A stretch of DNA of 8,475 nucleotides. Source: Treponema sp. Its GTDB lineage: Bacteria > Spirochaetota > Spirochaetia > Treponematales > Breznakiellaceae. The position numbers were made by a program, and so were the translations under genes. This document shows positions 1 through 5,847 of the stretch, piece by piece. The stretch's first letter is position 1; the number at the start of each line of letters is the position of its first letter. The stretch covers positions 1 to 8,475 of the forward strand of contig JAITFA010000017.1 in NCBI GenBank assembly GCA_031281685.1. The letters are read 5' to 3'. The notes under the pieces were generated by a model, which worked only from the letters and a program-made list of their open reading frames with translations, was not told where the DNA came from and ran no database searches.

Positions 1-297
1 GAGGTATTGAACATGGACGTAGCCATACAGAAGGCGCAGGAGAGGATCACGTTTGTATCTAGCGACAAGGACTCGCTGAGGTACTACCAGATGCGCGAGA
101 AGGCGCTCTCTGATTTCACTAGCGGCATGAACTTTGCGCGGAAAGAAGGTGAACAGAAAGGTAAGGCGGAGGGGCTGAAAGAAGGTGAGCGGAAAGGTAA
201 ACAAGAGCTAGCGCGGAACATGAAAGCGGGTGGTCTTTCCGTGGAGCAAATCATGGCGTTTAGCGGATTTTCACGCAAGGAGATTGAAGAATTGTAG
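1..297 (+). CDS. Rpn/PD-(D/E)XK nuclease-family putative transposase, C-terminal part (5' end outside window)
   Basis: The reading frame is open from base 1 to the TAG at 295-297, so this is the tail of a longer gene. An ATG at 13 with GAGG at 1-4 could mimic a start, but codons before it (Glu-Val-Leu-Asn-Met-Asp) match the same place in the second copy, so the gene very probably continues leftwards. What remains is the usual family C-terminus: a helical stretch (DKDSLRYYQMREKALSDF), a glycine/glutamate/lysine-rich segment with EG-K-EG spacing, and a terminal helix-turn-helix-like tail (LSVEQIMAFSGFSRKEIEEL). The nuclease core is not in view, so catalytic residues cannot be checked. Family members are known as recombination-promoting nucleases (Rpn) or YhgA-like putative transposases and are often multicopy in spirochaetes. 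Family call is by recognition of the C-terminal pattern; activity is unknown. Confidence 0.7.
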   Translation, partial: EVLNMDVAIQKAQERITFVSSDKDSLRYYQMREKALSDFTSGMNFARKEGEQKGKAEGLKEGERKGKQELARNMKAGGLSVEQIMAFSGFSRKEIEEL

Positions 298-323
298 CAA
301 AGCGGTCGGACATCGCGGGGAAG
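69..323 (+). repeat. Direct repeat, copy 1 (Rpn 3' end plus downstream flank)
   Basis: Bases 69-323 align with 502-804. I count about 11 mismatches in roughly 255 aligned bases, and one 48-bp length difference inside the EG-repeat segment. Identity continues about 26 bp past the stop codon (AAAGCGGTCGGACATCG, then GGGGAA) and then stops abruptly. The duplicated unit therefore includes non-coding flank. Confidence 0.8.
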
Positions 324-364
324 GACATAACGGGAGATTCGTTACACCGGTGGCTGTTATTTTT

Positions 365-778
365 GACAGAGAGACACCAGAAACAGCATTGCGGGAGATA
401 TTGAACATGGACGAAGAAACATTGCAGAAGATACTGGACATGGACCCGGCTATGCGGAAGTTGTATGAGGAGTTCATGCCTGTAGCTAGGGCTAGGGATG
501 AGGACTCGCTGAGGTACTACCAGATGCGTGAGAAAGCGCTCTCTGATTTCATCAGCGGCATGAACTTTGCGCGGAAAGAAGGTGAACAGAAAGGCAAGGC
601 GGAGGGGCTGAGAGAGGGCAGGGCGGAAGGACTGAAAGAAGGCAAAGTGGAAGGGCTGAAAGAAGGTGAGCGGAAGGGTAAACAAGAGCTAGCGCGGAAC
701 ATGAAAGCGGGTGGTCTTTCTGTGGAACAAATCATGGCGTTTAGCGGATTTTCACGCAAGGAGATTGAAGAATTGTAG
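365..778 (+). pseudogene. Second, 5'-truncated copy of the Rpn-family gene
   Basis: This encodes the same C-terminus as the gene just upstream: from DSLRYYQ to the end the proteins differ by one Thr/Ile substitution plus a 16-residue insertion. The insertion is two extra 8-residue units of the form EGLKEGxx. The frame is technically open back to a GTG at 230, but that lies in another frame of the first copy. Recognisable family sequence starts near 365 (ETPETALREILNMD), and the nuclease core is absent. A segment between LNMD and DSLRYY (a DPAMRKLYEEF stretch) differs from copy one and is 13 residues longer. The likely explanation is a truncated duplicate. It could still be translated from ATG 407, which has GGAG at 394-397, to give a small helical protein of about 123 residues. 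Whether it is expressed cannot be told from sequence. Confidence 0.6.
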
Positions 779-804
779 CAAAGCGGTCGGACATCGTGGG
801 GAAT
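502..804 (+). repeat. Direct repeat, copy 2 (Rpn 3' end plus downstream flank)
   Basis: Partner of the repeat at 69-323. It is longer by 48 bp because the 24-bp coding unit occurs three times here and once in copy 1. Most differences between copies are silent or conservative, which suggests the duplication is fairly recent or that both copies have been kept alike by gene conversion. Confidence 0.8.
599..670 (+). repeat. 24-bp in-frame tandem repeat, three units
   Basis: Units lie at 599-622, 623-646 and 647-670, each encoding eight residues around the core EGLKEG or EGLREG. The equivalent place in the upstream copy (166-189) has a single unit, most like the third unit here. Unit length is a multiple of three, so gain or loss keeps the frame. 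This is the pattern expected of replication slippage in the charged helical linker of this family. Confidence 0.8.
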
Positions 805-911
805 CGTCTGACGGTTGAGCTGGAAACGGCAGTACCTGCCTCTGATCACAGCGTTAATCAGGTGTAACAGAACCCACTCCTCACACTTGCCGTTGTGTGA
901 TAGCATGGGGC

Positions 912-2132
912 ATGGAAAAAGTTCCTTCGGACACTCGTCCGAACCCCGAAGCCTTTCGGGGACTCGCGGCTTATCAGCAAACACTTAACCGGAAAGACAC
1001 TCCGACAGCGGATGCCGCGCCTGAACTCGCCAAAAAGACGCAGAGCCTTGCCAATCTGCTTAGCGGCAAGTTCCGTAAAGTGCCAGAGCCGCCGCCTCAA
1101 CCCCCGGAACCAGCAAAACAGCCTGACAAAGAGCCTGAGTCCAAGTACCGGCGGGTCGCCAAACTGCTCATCCTGATTGGCCCTGAGGAGGCGTCAAAGA
1201 TACTGGCGCACCTTGAGCCGCGTCATGTGGAGCTTGTCGCGCAGGAAATCGCCACAATCCACGGCGTTACTGCCGAAGACGCGGCATCGGTGGTGTTGGA
1301 GTTTCGTTCTCTGCTCTCAAAAACCTTTGGCTATGGAGCCTCAAGCGCGGGCGGGGTGGATACGGCGCGAGATATTCTGCGGACAGCGTTTGGTAAGGAT
1401 AAAGGCGACACGATTCTGAGCCGGGCAGTACCGGAAGCAACAGGAAAAGCCTTCAATTTCCTTGAGGAGTATGCGCCGGAACAGATCGTCGCGCTGTTTA
1501 AGGACGAGAGTCCGGCGGTGGAAGCGTTGGTACTTTCACGACTCCCGGCGTCGCTGACCGCAAAAGTGCTTGCCGATACCCCGCCAGCAAGGAAGTTTGA
1601 GATTATCAAACGCATTGCTCACATGGGAAAGACCTCACTCGAAGTGCTTGATCGCGTCGCGGTCGCGCTGAAAGAAAAAGCCGAGCGTCTGGATCAGAGC
1701 GACACGATCCGCATCGACGGTATGAGCGCGTTAACCAACATCCTTAAAGCCTCAGACATGTCCTTTGGGGATCGTATTCTGAGTACGCTTGAGAACGAGG
1801 AACCCGCGCTGGGACAGGACCTGAAAGAGCGGCTTCACACGCTGGAAGAGGTGATCAAGGCGCAGGACAGACCCATACAGGAAAAACTGGCAACCATGCC
1901 GGACAAGGAGATCGTTCTGCTGCTTAAAAACCGTTCCAGAGAGTTTACAGAGAAAATCTTATCGAACGTTTCGGCACAGCGCCGTGTACAGATTCGGGAA
2001 GAGGCGGACATCATAGGGCAGGTACTCAAAAAAGAGGCTGACGCGGCTGCCCATGATTTTCTTGACTGGTTCACCACACAACGGGAAGCTGGTCAAATTA
2101 TTCTAAGCGATGATGAGGATATTTTATTATGA
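912..2132 (+). CDS. FliG-like flagellar motor switch protein (divergent paralogue)
   Basis: The 406-residue product has all three FliG domains behind an N-terminal extension. Residues 1-78 are an extension with a Pro-rich linker at 58-72. Residues about 79-137 are FliG-N (KLLILIGPEEASKIL). About 148-300 is the middle domain, with GGVDTARDIL at 147-156 and IDGMSALTNIL at 268-278. About 320-400 is FliG-C, ending in EAGQIIL. FliG sits in the cytoplasmic C-ring and couples stator force to rotor rotation. The FliM-binding EHPQ motif is replaced by DESP (198-201). On the torque helix an acidic pair is kept as Glu363-Glu364, while a usually conserved Arg appears to be Leu372. Spirochaetes commonly have two FliG proteins; this resembles a divergent FliG1-type copy more than the main one. 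The start is uncertain: ATG 912 lacks a well-spaced SD, and GTG 897 in frame is the alternative. It overlaps the peptidase gene by 4 bp. Confidence 0.85.
   Translation: MEKVPSDTRPNPEAFRGLAAYQQTLNRKDTPTADAAPELAKKTQSLANLLSGKFRKVPEPPPQPPEPAKQPDKEPESKYRRVAKLLILIGPEEASKILAHLEPRHVELVAQEIATIHGVTAEDAASVVLEFRSLLSKTFGYGASSAGGVDTARDILRTAFGKDKGDTILSRAVPEATGKAFNFLEEYAPEQIVALFKDESPAVEALVLSRLPASLTAKVLADTPPARKFEIIKRIAHMGKTSLEVLDRVAVALKEKAERLDQSDTIRIDGMSALTNILKASDMSFGDRILSTLENEEPALGQDLKERLHTLEEVIKAQDRPIQEKLATMPDKEIVLLLKNRSREFTEKILSNVSAQRRVQIREEADIIGQVLKKEADAAAHDFLDWFTTQREAGQIILSDDEDILL
2115..2119 (+). promoter_or_regulatory. Shine-Dalgarno site for the M16C peptidase, inside the fliG-like gene
   Basis: GAGGA at 2115-2119 lies 9 bases before ATG 2129 and within the last codons of the fliG-like gene. 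Together with the ATGA stop/start overlap it fixes the peptidase start and suggests translational coupling. Confidence 0.65.
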
Positions 2133-5100
2133 ACACAACAACACAGACCAGAGAAACCAGCGAGCGTATAAGCGGTTTTACTATTCTTGAAACTATTGAT
2201 CTGCCGGAATTCAAGGCAAAGGGCGTCTGGGCGCGGTATGAGCGCAGCGGCCTTGAAGTGTTTCATGTGCTGAACGACGACCGTGAAAACCTCTTCGCCT
2301 TCACCTTTGCCACAGCGCCGGAAGATTCAAGCGGCGTTGCCCATATACTTGAACACTCGGTACTCTGCGGCTCGGAACACTACCCCCTGAAAGACGCCTT
2401 TCTGGTGCTGGCTCAGGGAAGCCTTCAAACCTACCTTAACGCCTGGACATTCCCTGATAAAACCGTCTATCCCGCAAGCTCGGTGAGCGAAATCGACTAC
2501 TTTAACCTGATGTCTGTGTATGCAGACGCCGTGTTTCACCCTTTGCTCTCGGAATGGACGTTCATGCAGGAAGGCCACCGTATAGAATTTGTTCCGCCAC
2601 AGGGAGACGATGGAAAGACCGGGAGCCTTTCAATAACCGGTGTAGTGTATAACGAGATGAAGGGCGCGTATTCGTCGCTGGATGCCTACGCAGAGCTGTG
2701 GTCGGTTAAGGCTATTCTGCCGGACACGCCTTACGCCCTTGATTCCGGCGGAGACCCTGAGTGTATTCCCAACCTGACGTGGGCGGACTTAAAAGCCTTT
2801 CATCAGGAGCGTTACGCGCCGGCAAACTGCCGGGTGTTTCTGGCTGGCAATATCCCCACGGAAAAACAGCTCTCCTTCCTTAACGAAAGAATCCTTGCCA
2901 ATCTAGCGCCCGGAACAGCGGCTGCGCCAGTGGCGCGTGTGAAACGCTGGGAATCGCCCCGCGCCGTCAAAGTGCCTTGTCCAGCGGGCGCTGAACAGAA
3001 ATCAACAGTGTTGCTCTCGTGGCTCTGCTGTGAAGCCGCTGAACGTGACGAGAATATCGCCCTCGCCGCTCTGGTCGATGTGTTACTAGGACACGATGGT
3101 TCGCCGCTCACCCGCGTTCTGGTTGAGTCTGATCTGGGCGAAGACCTCTCGCCAGCAACCGGACTGGACGGCGAACTGCGGGAACTGGTTTTGAGCATAG
3201 GGCTGCGCGGCGTGAAAACCGGTACAGACGGTAAGGACGTTGAGGCGCTCATTCTGGGAGAATTGCGCCGTCTGGTTAATGAAGGCATCCCCAAAGAGGA
3301 GATTGAGGCGGCGCTCATGTCGCTTGAGTTTTCCAACCGCGAAATACGGCGTTCTGGCGGACCCTGGTCGCTCGTGTGGTTACGGCGCTCGCTCCGCGCA
3401 TGGTTACACGGGGGGAAGCCCTGGGACAGCCTCTGTTTCGTGTCGCCCTTCACTGAACTGAAGAAGCGTATCGCCGCTGACAGCCGGTACTTTGAATCTC
3501 TTATTGAAAGACTGCTGCTAAACAACCCTCACCGCGCCCTGGTAGTGGTGGAACCGGAAGCTGGTTTTCTTGAGAAGAAAGAGGCGGCGCTCGCAAAACG
3601 CCTTGACCAAACCCTGTCGCGCCTGAGCGAGACTGAAAAGCGCGATATCGAGCAAAAGGCGAGGGAACTTGCGCGTATTCAGGGGGAAGGTGAAACGCCC
3701 GCCGCCCTTGCGAGCATTCCGCACCTTTCGCGCAAAGACCTTTCCACTGACATTGAACTGATTCCCCGCGCCCTTCACAGCGCAGCCGGCGTTCCGCTCC
3801 TCAGCCATGAGCTTTTTACCAATGGCGTTACCTACATCGACCTTGCCTTCCCCGTAGACACGCTCGCGCCAGAGCATTACCCGTACCTCAAACTGTTTGC
3901 CAATATATCTCTTGGTCTGGGTCTGCCTGATCTGGATTATGGGGAGGTGTCGAGTCTCCTCGCCCGCACAGTCGGCGCCCTGCACGGCTCTTTGCAGACC
4001 GGTTCGCCAGCTCCGGGAGCCGCGCATACCGTTGCCCTGCCTTCCGGTATTCTGGATATAGTGGGCAGAGACTGGTTCGCCATCAGACTCAAAACCCTTG
4101 ACGAAAAGCTGATGCCGAGTCTCAGCCTGCTTTCACGGATTGTCCGTGAGGCTGACTTTTCCGACCTCAACCGCATCCGCGATCTTATCCTTGAAATCAA
4201 GAACGACGCTGATTCAAGCCTTGCGCCCCAGGGTCATAGCTACGCGGCAAACCGCTCAAGCCGGGCGTTTTCCCGATCATGCGCCCTTAATGAACTGTGG
4301 GCAGGACTCAGCCAGATCGAGTTTATTCACCAAGTCGCGGAACTGGATGACGCGGAACTGAGCCGCATCTTTGCGCGTATCAGGGACACCCTGCTCTCCC
4401 GCGCTGGTCTGCTTATCAACCTTACCTGCTCAGGCGAAACCATGCCTGCCGCCATCCGGGGAATTAGCGAACACTTTGGCGCGTTTGGACCGCCCCGTTC
4501 CCGCAACCCGCTGACCGCCTCAGCGTTCACGCCAAGCGCCCCCGCAAAGCCTGAAGTCTACGTTTCCCCTTCGCTCCAGGTGGGCTTTGCCGCCCAGAGC
4601 CTGCCTGCCTCGCCCTTTGCCACGCCGGAACAGACCGCGGAACTGCTTCTTGCCCACGAGCTTTCCACTGGCGCGCTCTGGGAGCAGATTCGCATGAAAG
4701 GCGGCGCCTATGGCGCAAACGCCTTCCCTGACCCGCTTGAAAAGCTCTTTTGCCTATCAACCTACCGCGACCCGAACCCGCTTCGTTCTCTGGAAGCGTT
4801 TCCCGCGATACTACAGGAAATGGCACAGACCGAAAGCGACGAAGACTTTTTGGAAAAGGCAATCATCGCAACCTATGGCCGCGAGACTCGTCCTCACACC
4901 AGCGCGGAAAAGGGCGTCTCTGACTTCTTGCGCTTTCTCTACGGCTTTGACGAGCATCGCCGCGCTCAGCGTCTCCGCGACCTCATAGCCACCACCGCGC
5001 CCGCGATAAACGCCGCAGCCGTCCGTCTGGCTGCCGCCGCGCCTGCCGCAGCGTCGGTAGTCTTGGCTGGCTCCGCTCTTGCCGAGCAAGCCGCCGCAGC

Positions 5101-5134
5101 CCTGGGCGTGGAAGTGAAGACCCTGCCGGTTTGA
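2129..5134 (+). CDS. M16C zinc metallopeptidase (presequence protease / insulinase superfamily)
   Basis: The 1001-residue length is typical of single-chain M16C (PreP/Cym1-type) enzymes, whose two homologous halves close as a clamshell around short unfolded peptides. The inverted zinc motif HxxEH is HILEH at residues 72-76: His72 and His76 are ligands and Glu75 is the catalytic base. The third ligand is Glu176 in the VVYNEMKGAYSS block, 100 residues on, as in the family. The flanking sequence (VLCGSEHYPLKDAF) is strongly conserved in M16C. The C-terminal half keeps the substrate-binding Arg/Tyr pair as Arg855 and Tyr861 in IRMKGGAYG. All catalytic parts are present, so it should be active. 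There is no signal peptide or membrane segment, so a cytoplasmic role in oligopeptide turnover is likely. The C-terminus (about 950-990) is unusually Ala-rich. The start is set by the SD at 2115-2119 and the overlap with the fliG-like stop. The link to a flagellar gene is unexplained. Confidence 0.95.
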   Translation: MNTTTQTRETSERISGFTILETIDLPEFKAKGVWARYERSGLEVFHVLNDDRENLFAFTFATAPEDSSGVAHILEHSVLCGSEHYPLKDAFLVLAQGSLQTYLNAWTFPDKTVYPASSVSEIDYFNLMSVYADAVFHPLLSEWTFMQEGHRIEFVPPQGDDGKTGSLSITGVVYNEMKGAYSSLDAYAELWSVKAILPDTPYALDSGGDPECIPNLTWADLKAFHQERYAPANCRVFLAGNIPTEKQLSFLNERILANLAPGTAAAPVARVKRWESPRAVKVPCPAGAEQKSTVLLSWLCCEAAERDENIALAALVDVLLGHDGSPLTRVLVESDLGEDLSPATGLDGELRELVLSIGLRGVKTGTDGKDVEALILGELRRLVNEGIPKEEIEAALMSLEFSNREIRRSGGPWSLVWLRRSLRAWLHGGKPWDSLCFVSPFTELKKRIAADSRYFESLIERLLLNNPHRALVVVEPEAGFLEKKEAALAKRLDQTLSRLSETEKRDIEQKARELARIQGEGETPAALASIPHLSRKDLSTDIELIPRALHSAAGVPLLSHELFTNGVTYIDLAFPVDTLAPEHYPYLKLFANISLGLGLPDLDYGEVSSLLARTVGALHGSLQTGSPAPGAAHTVALPSGILDIVGRDWFAIRLKTLDEKLMPSLSLLSRIVREADFSDLNRIRDLILEIKNDADSSLAPQGHSYAANRSSRAFSRSCALNELWAGLSQIEFIHQVAELDDAELSRIFARIRDTLLSRAGLLINLTCSGETMPAAIRGISEHFGAFGPPRSRNPLTASAFTPSAPAKPEVYVSPSLQVGFAAQSLPASPFATPEQTAELLLAHELSTGALWEQIRMKGGAYGANAFPDPLEKLFCLSTYRDPNPLRSLEAFPAILQEMAQTESDEDFLEKAIIATYGRETRPHTSAEKGVSDFLRFLYGFDEHRRAQRLRDLIATTAPAINAAAVRLAAAAPAAASVVLAGSALAEQAAAALGVEVKTLPV

Positions 5135-5213
5135 CAAGTCCCCATGTCTAAAGGCGCGGCGTGTAGCTGGCGAAATCAACATCCGCCTGTTTCATGAGTC
5201 CTTCGCTCACCTA

Positions 5214-5236
5214 TGCGTGAGAGCGTCTCTCACGCA
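5214..5236 (+). repeat. Perfect inverted repeat: 10-bp stem, 3-nt loop
   Basis: TGCGTGAGAG (5214-5223), loop CGT, then CTCTCACGCA (5227-5236) is a perfect stem. It lies 80 bp after the peptidase stop codon and could end or protect that transcript. It lacks a T-run on either side, so a classical intrinsic terminator is not supported. A second CTCACGC at 5252-5258 could compete for the same left arm. Confidence 0.75.
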
Positions 5237-5278
5237 GTGATGCGTCTGGCACTCACGCGGTGGTGAAGGGATTATGTT

Positions 5279-5388
5279 GGGGTCTGGACTAGACCCCAAC
5301 GGGGTCTAGTCTTAACCCCGCTGGGGTCTAGCTTAAACCCCGTCGGGGTCTAGACTTAACCCCAGCGGGGTCTAGCTTAAACCCCGTC
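5279..5388. repeat. 22-bp tandem array of interlaced G4/C4 dyads, five units
   Basis: GGGGTCT starts at 5279, 5301, 5323, 5345 and 5367, exactly 22 bp apart. Every unit has the form GGGG, 11 bases, CCCC, 3 bases. Units two to five share TCTAG followed by CTTAA inside the 11-base part; unit one differs (TCTGGACTAGA). Units at 5323 and 5367 are identical. A sixth unit begins at 5389 as GGGA and has decayed. Each CCCC can pair with the next GGGG across a 3-nt loop, or with the preceding GGGG across an 11-nt loop. There are no unique spacers, so it is not a CRISPR array. Function unknown; it resembles a BIME/REP-like or protein-binding array between convergent genes. Confidence 0.9.
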
Positions 5389-5400
5389 GGGAAATTGCTG

Positions 5401-5673
5401 TTAGGGGGTAAGGACGATAAGCTGAGGGGCGAATGCAATGGCGTGGGGTTCTTTGAGGGGAGAGCCGACGTGAGTATACTGAGTGACGACTTCTACTAAG
5501 AACCTTCCTTGAATCGTGCTGTCCAGGTCTTTGCCGGACAGTAAGATTGCCCGCCCTACCGGGCGGATTCCGTCTCGTAGACGAATAAAAAAGCCGCGCC
5601 TGTGGATAGTTATGCTTTTGGCGTATACCCAAAGGACGAGGCATTTTTCGCGTGGAACATAAAAAGAGCGCAA
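5401..5673 (-). CDS. Possible small hypothetical protein (90 residues, doubtful)
   Basis: A minus-strand frame opens at TTG (5671-5673) and stops at TAA (5401-5403). AGGG lies four bases before the TTG, and the nine bases AGGGAACGT at this start also precede the ATG of the ABC-F gene. The predicted product is plausible for a small beta-rich protein (stretches such as CLVLWVYAKSITI and GRFLVEVV), with no signal peptide and no motif I recognise. Against it: a TTG start, an isolated position, an overlapping ORF of equal length in another frame (5372-5644), and three adjacent hairpins inside it (5519-5583). It may be a real small gene, a gene remnant, or chance frame in a structured RNA region. 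Confidence 0.35.
   Translation of the reverse strand: MRSFYVPREKCLVLWVYAKSITIHRRGFFIRLRDGIRPVGRAILLSGKDLDSTIQGRFLVEVVTQYTHVGSPLKEPHAIAFAPQLIVLTP
5519..5583. repeat. Three consecutive short hairpins
   Basis: Three perfect stems follow one another: CTGTCC/GGACAG (5519-5524 with 5536-5541), CCGCCC/GGGCGG with a TACC loop (5551-5566), and CGTCT/AGACG with a CGT loop (5571-5583). On the plus strand the run is followed by AATAAAAAAG, not T residues. They may reflect a structured RNA from either strand, or coincidence inside the doubtful ORF at 5401-5673. Confidence 0.5.
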
Positions 5674-5743
5674 CGTTCCCTAGCGGGACACTTAGGCCTT
5701 AAGTAAAGAGATAAGAAAAGGGTGAATTTAGGCTATCAGAGGC

Positions 5744-5771
5744 TTGACAAGGATTAGAAGCGCCGCATAAT
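5744..5771 (+). promoter_or_regulatory. Sigma-70-like promoter pointing into the 3' end of the ABC-F gene
   Basis: TTGACA at 5744-5749 is a perfect -35 box. It is followed after 16 bases by CATAAT at 5766-5771, which matches five of six -10 positions. A start near 5778 would give a transcript antisense to the ABC-F gene, which ends at 5848 on the other strand. No convincing plus-strand ORF follows. An imperfect stem (5760-5767 with 5781-5788) overlaps the -10 box, so the site could instead be part of the ABC-F transcript end. Confidence 0.45.
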
Positions 5772-5847
5772 TTTGCGATTTGCGGGGCAAGAGCCGCTCT
5801 AAAAATCGACTTATTGTTGGCGCTTAGGCGTCTGTCGCTCATGGTTG

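Larger units (their letters stand above)
5135..5847. other. Long intergenic region between convergent operons
   Basis: These 713 bases separate the plus-strand fliG-like/M16C unit from the minus-strand corA/ABC-F unit. They hold a strong hairpin (5214-5236), the 22-bp dyad array (5279-5388), a doubtful minus-strand ORF with three internal hairpins (5401-5673) and a rightward promoter-like site (5744-5771). I see no tRNA, rRNA or known riboswitch, and no intrinsic terminator with a clear T-tract on either strand. Confidence 0.8.

Noticed and set aside
230..406. N-terminal extension of the second Rpn copy from GTG 230
   Set aside because: The start lies inside copy one in a different frame, and the translated part before about 365 does not resemble the family.
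881..900. Regulatory hairpin before the fliG-like gene
   Set aside because: TCACAC/GTGTGA gives only a 6-bp stem with an 8-base loop. No convincing sigma-70, sigma-28 or sigma-54 promoter was found in 779-911.
2812..3525. 237-codon minus-strand ORF
   Set aside because: Antisense shadow within the M16C peptidase gene; Ser/Arg-rich with no recognisable domain.
5214..5236. Intrinsic terminator for the peptidase operon
   Set aside because: The stem is excellent but no T-tract follows on the plus strand (or the minus strand), so only the hairpin is claimed.
5279..5388. CRISPR array
   Set aside because: Units are contiguous with no 25-40-base unique spacers; only 3 bases vary between arms, and no cas gene is in the window.
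5279..5388. G-quadruplex
   Set aside because: G4 runs are separated by 18 bases and alternate with C4 runs, which favours duplex hairpins over a quadruplex.
5760..5788. Terminator of the ABC-F gene
   Set aside because: The stem has a mismatch and a 13-base loop, and on the minus strand is followed by TTCTAATCCT, a poor T-tract.
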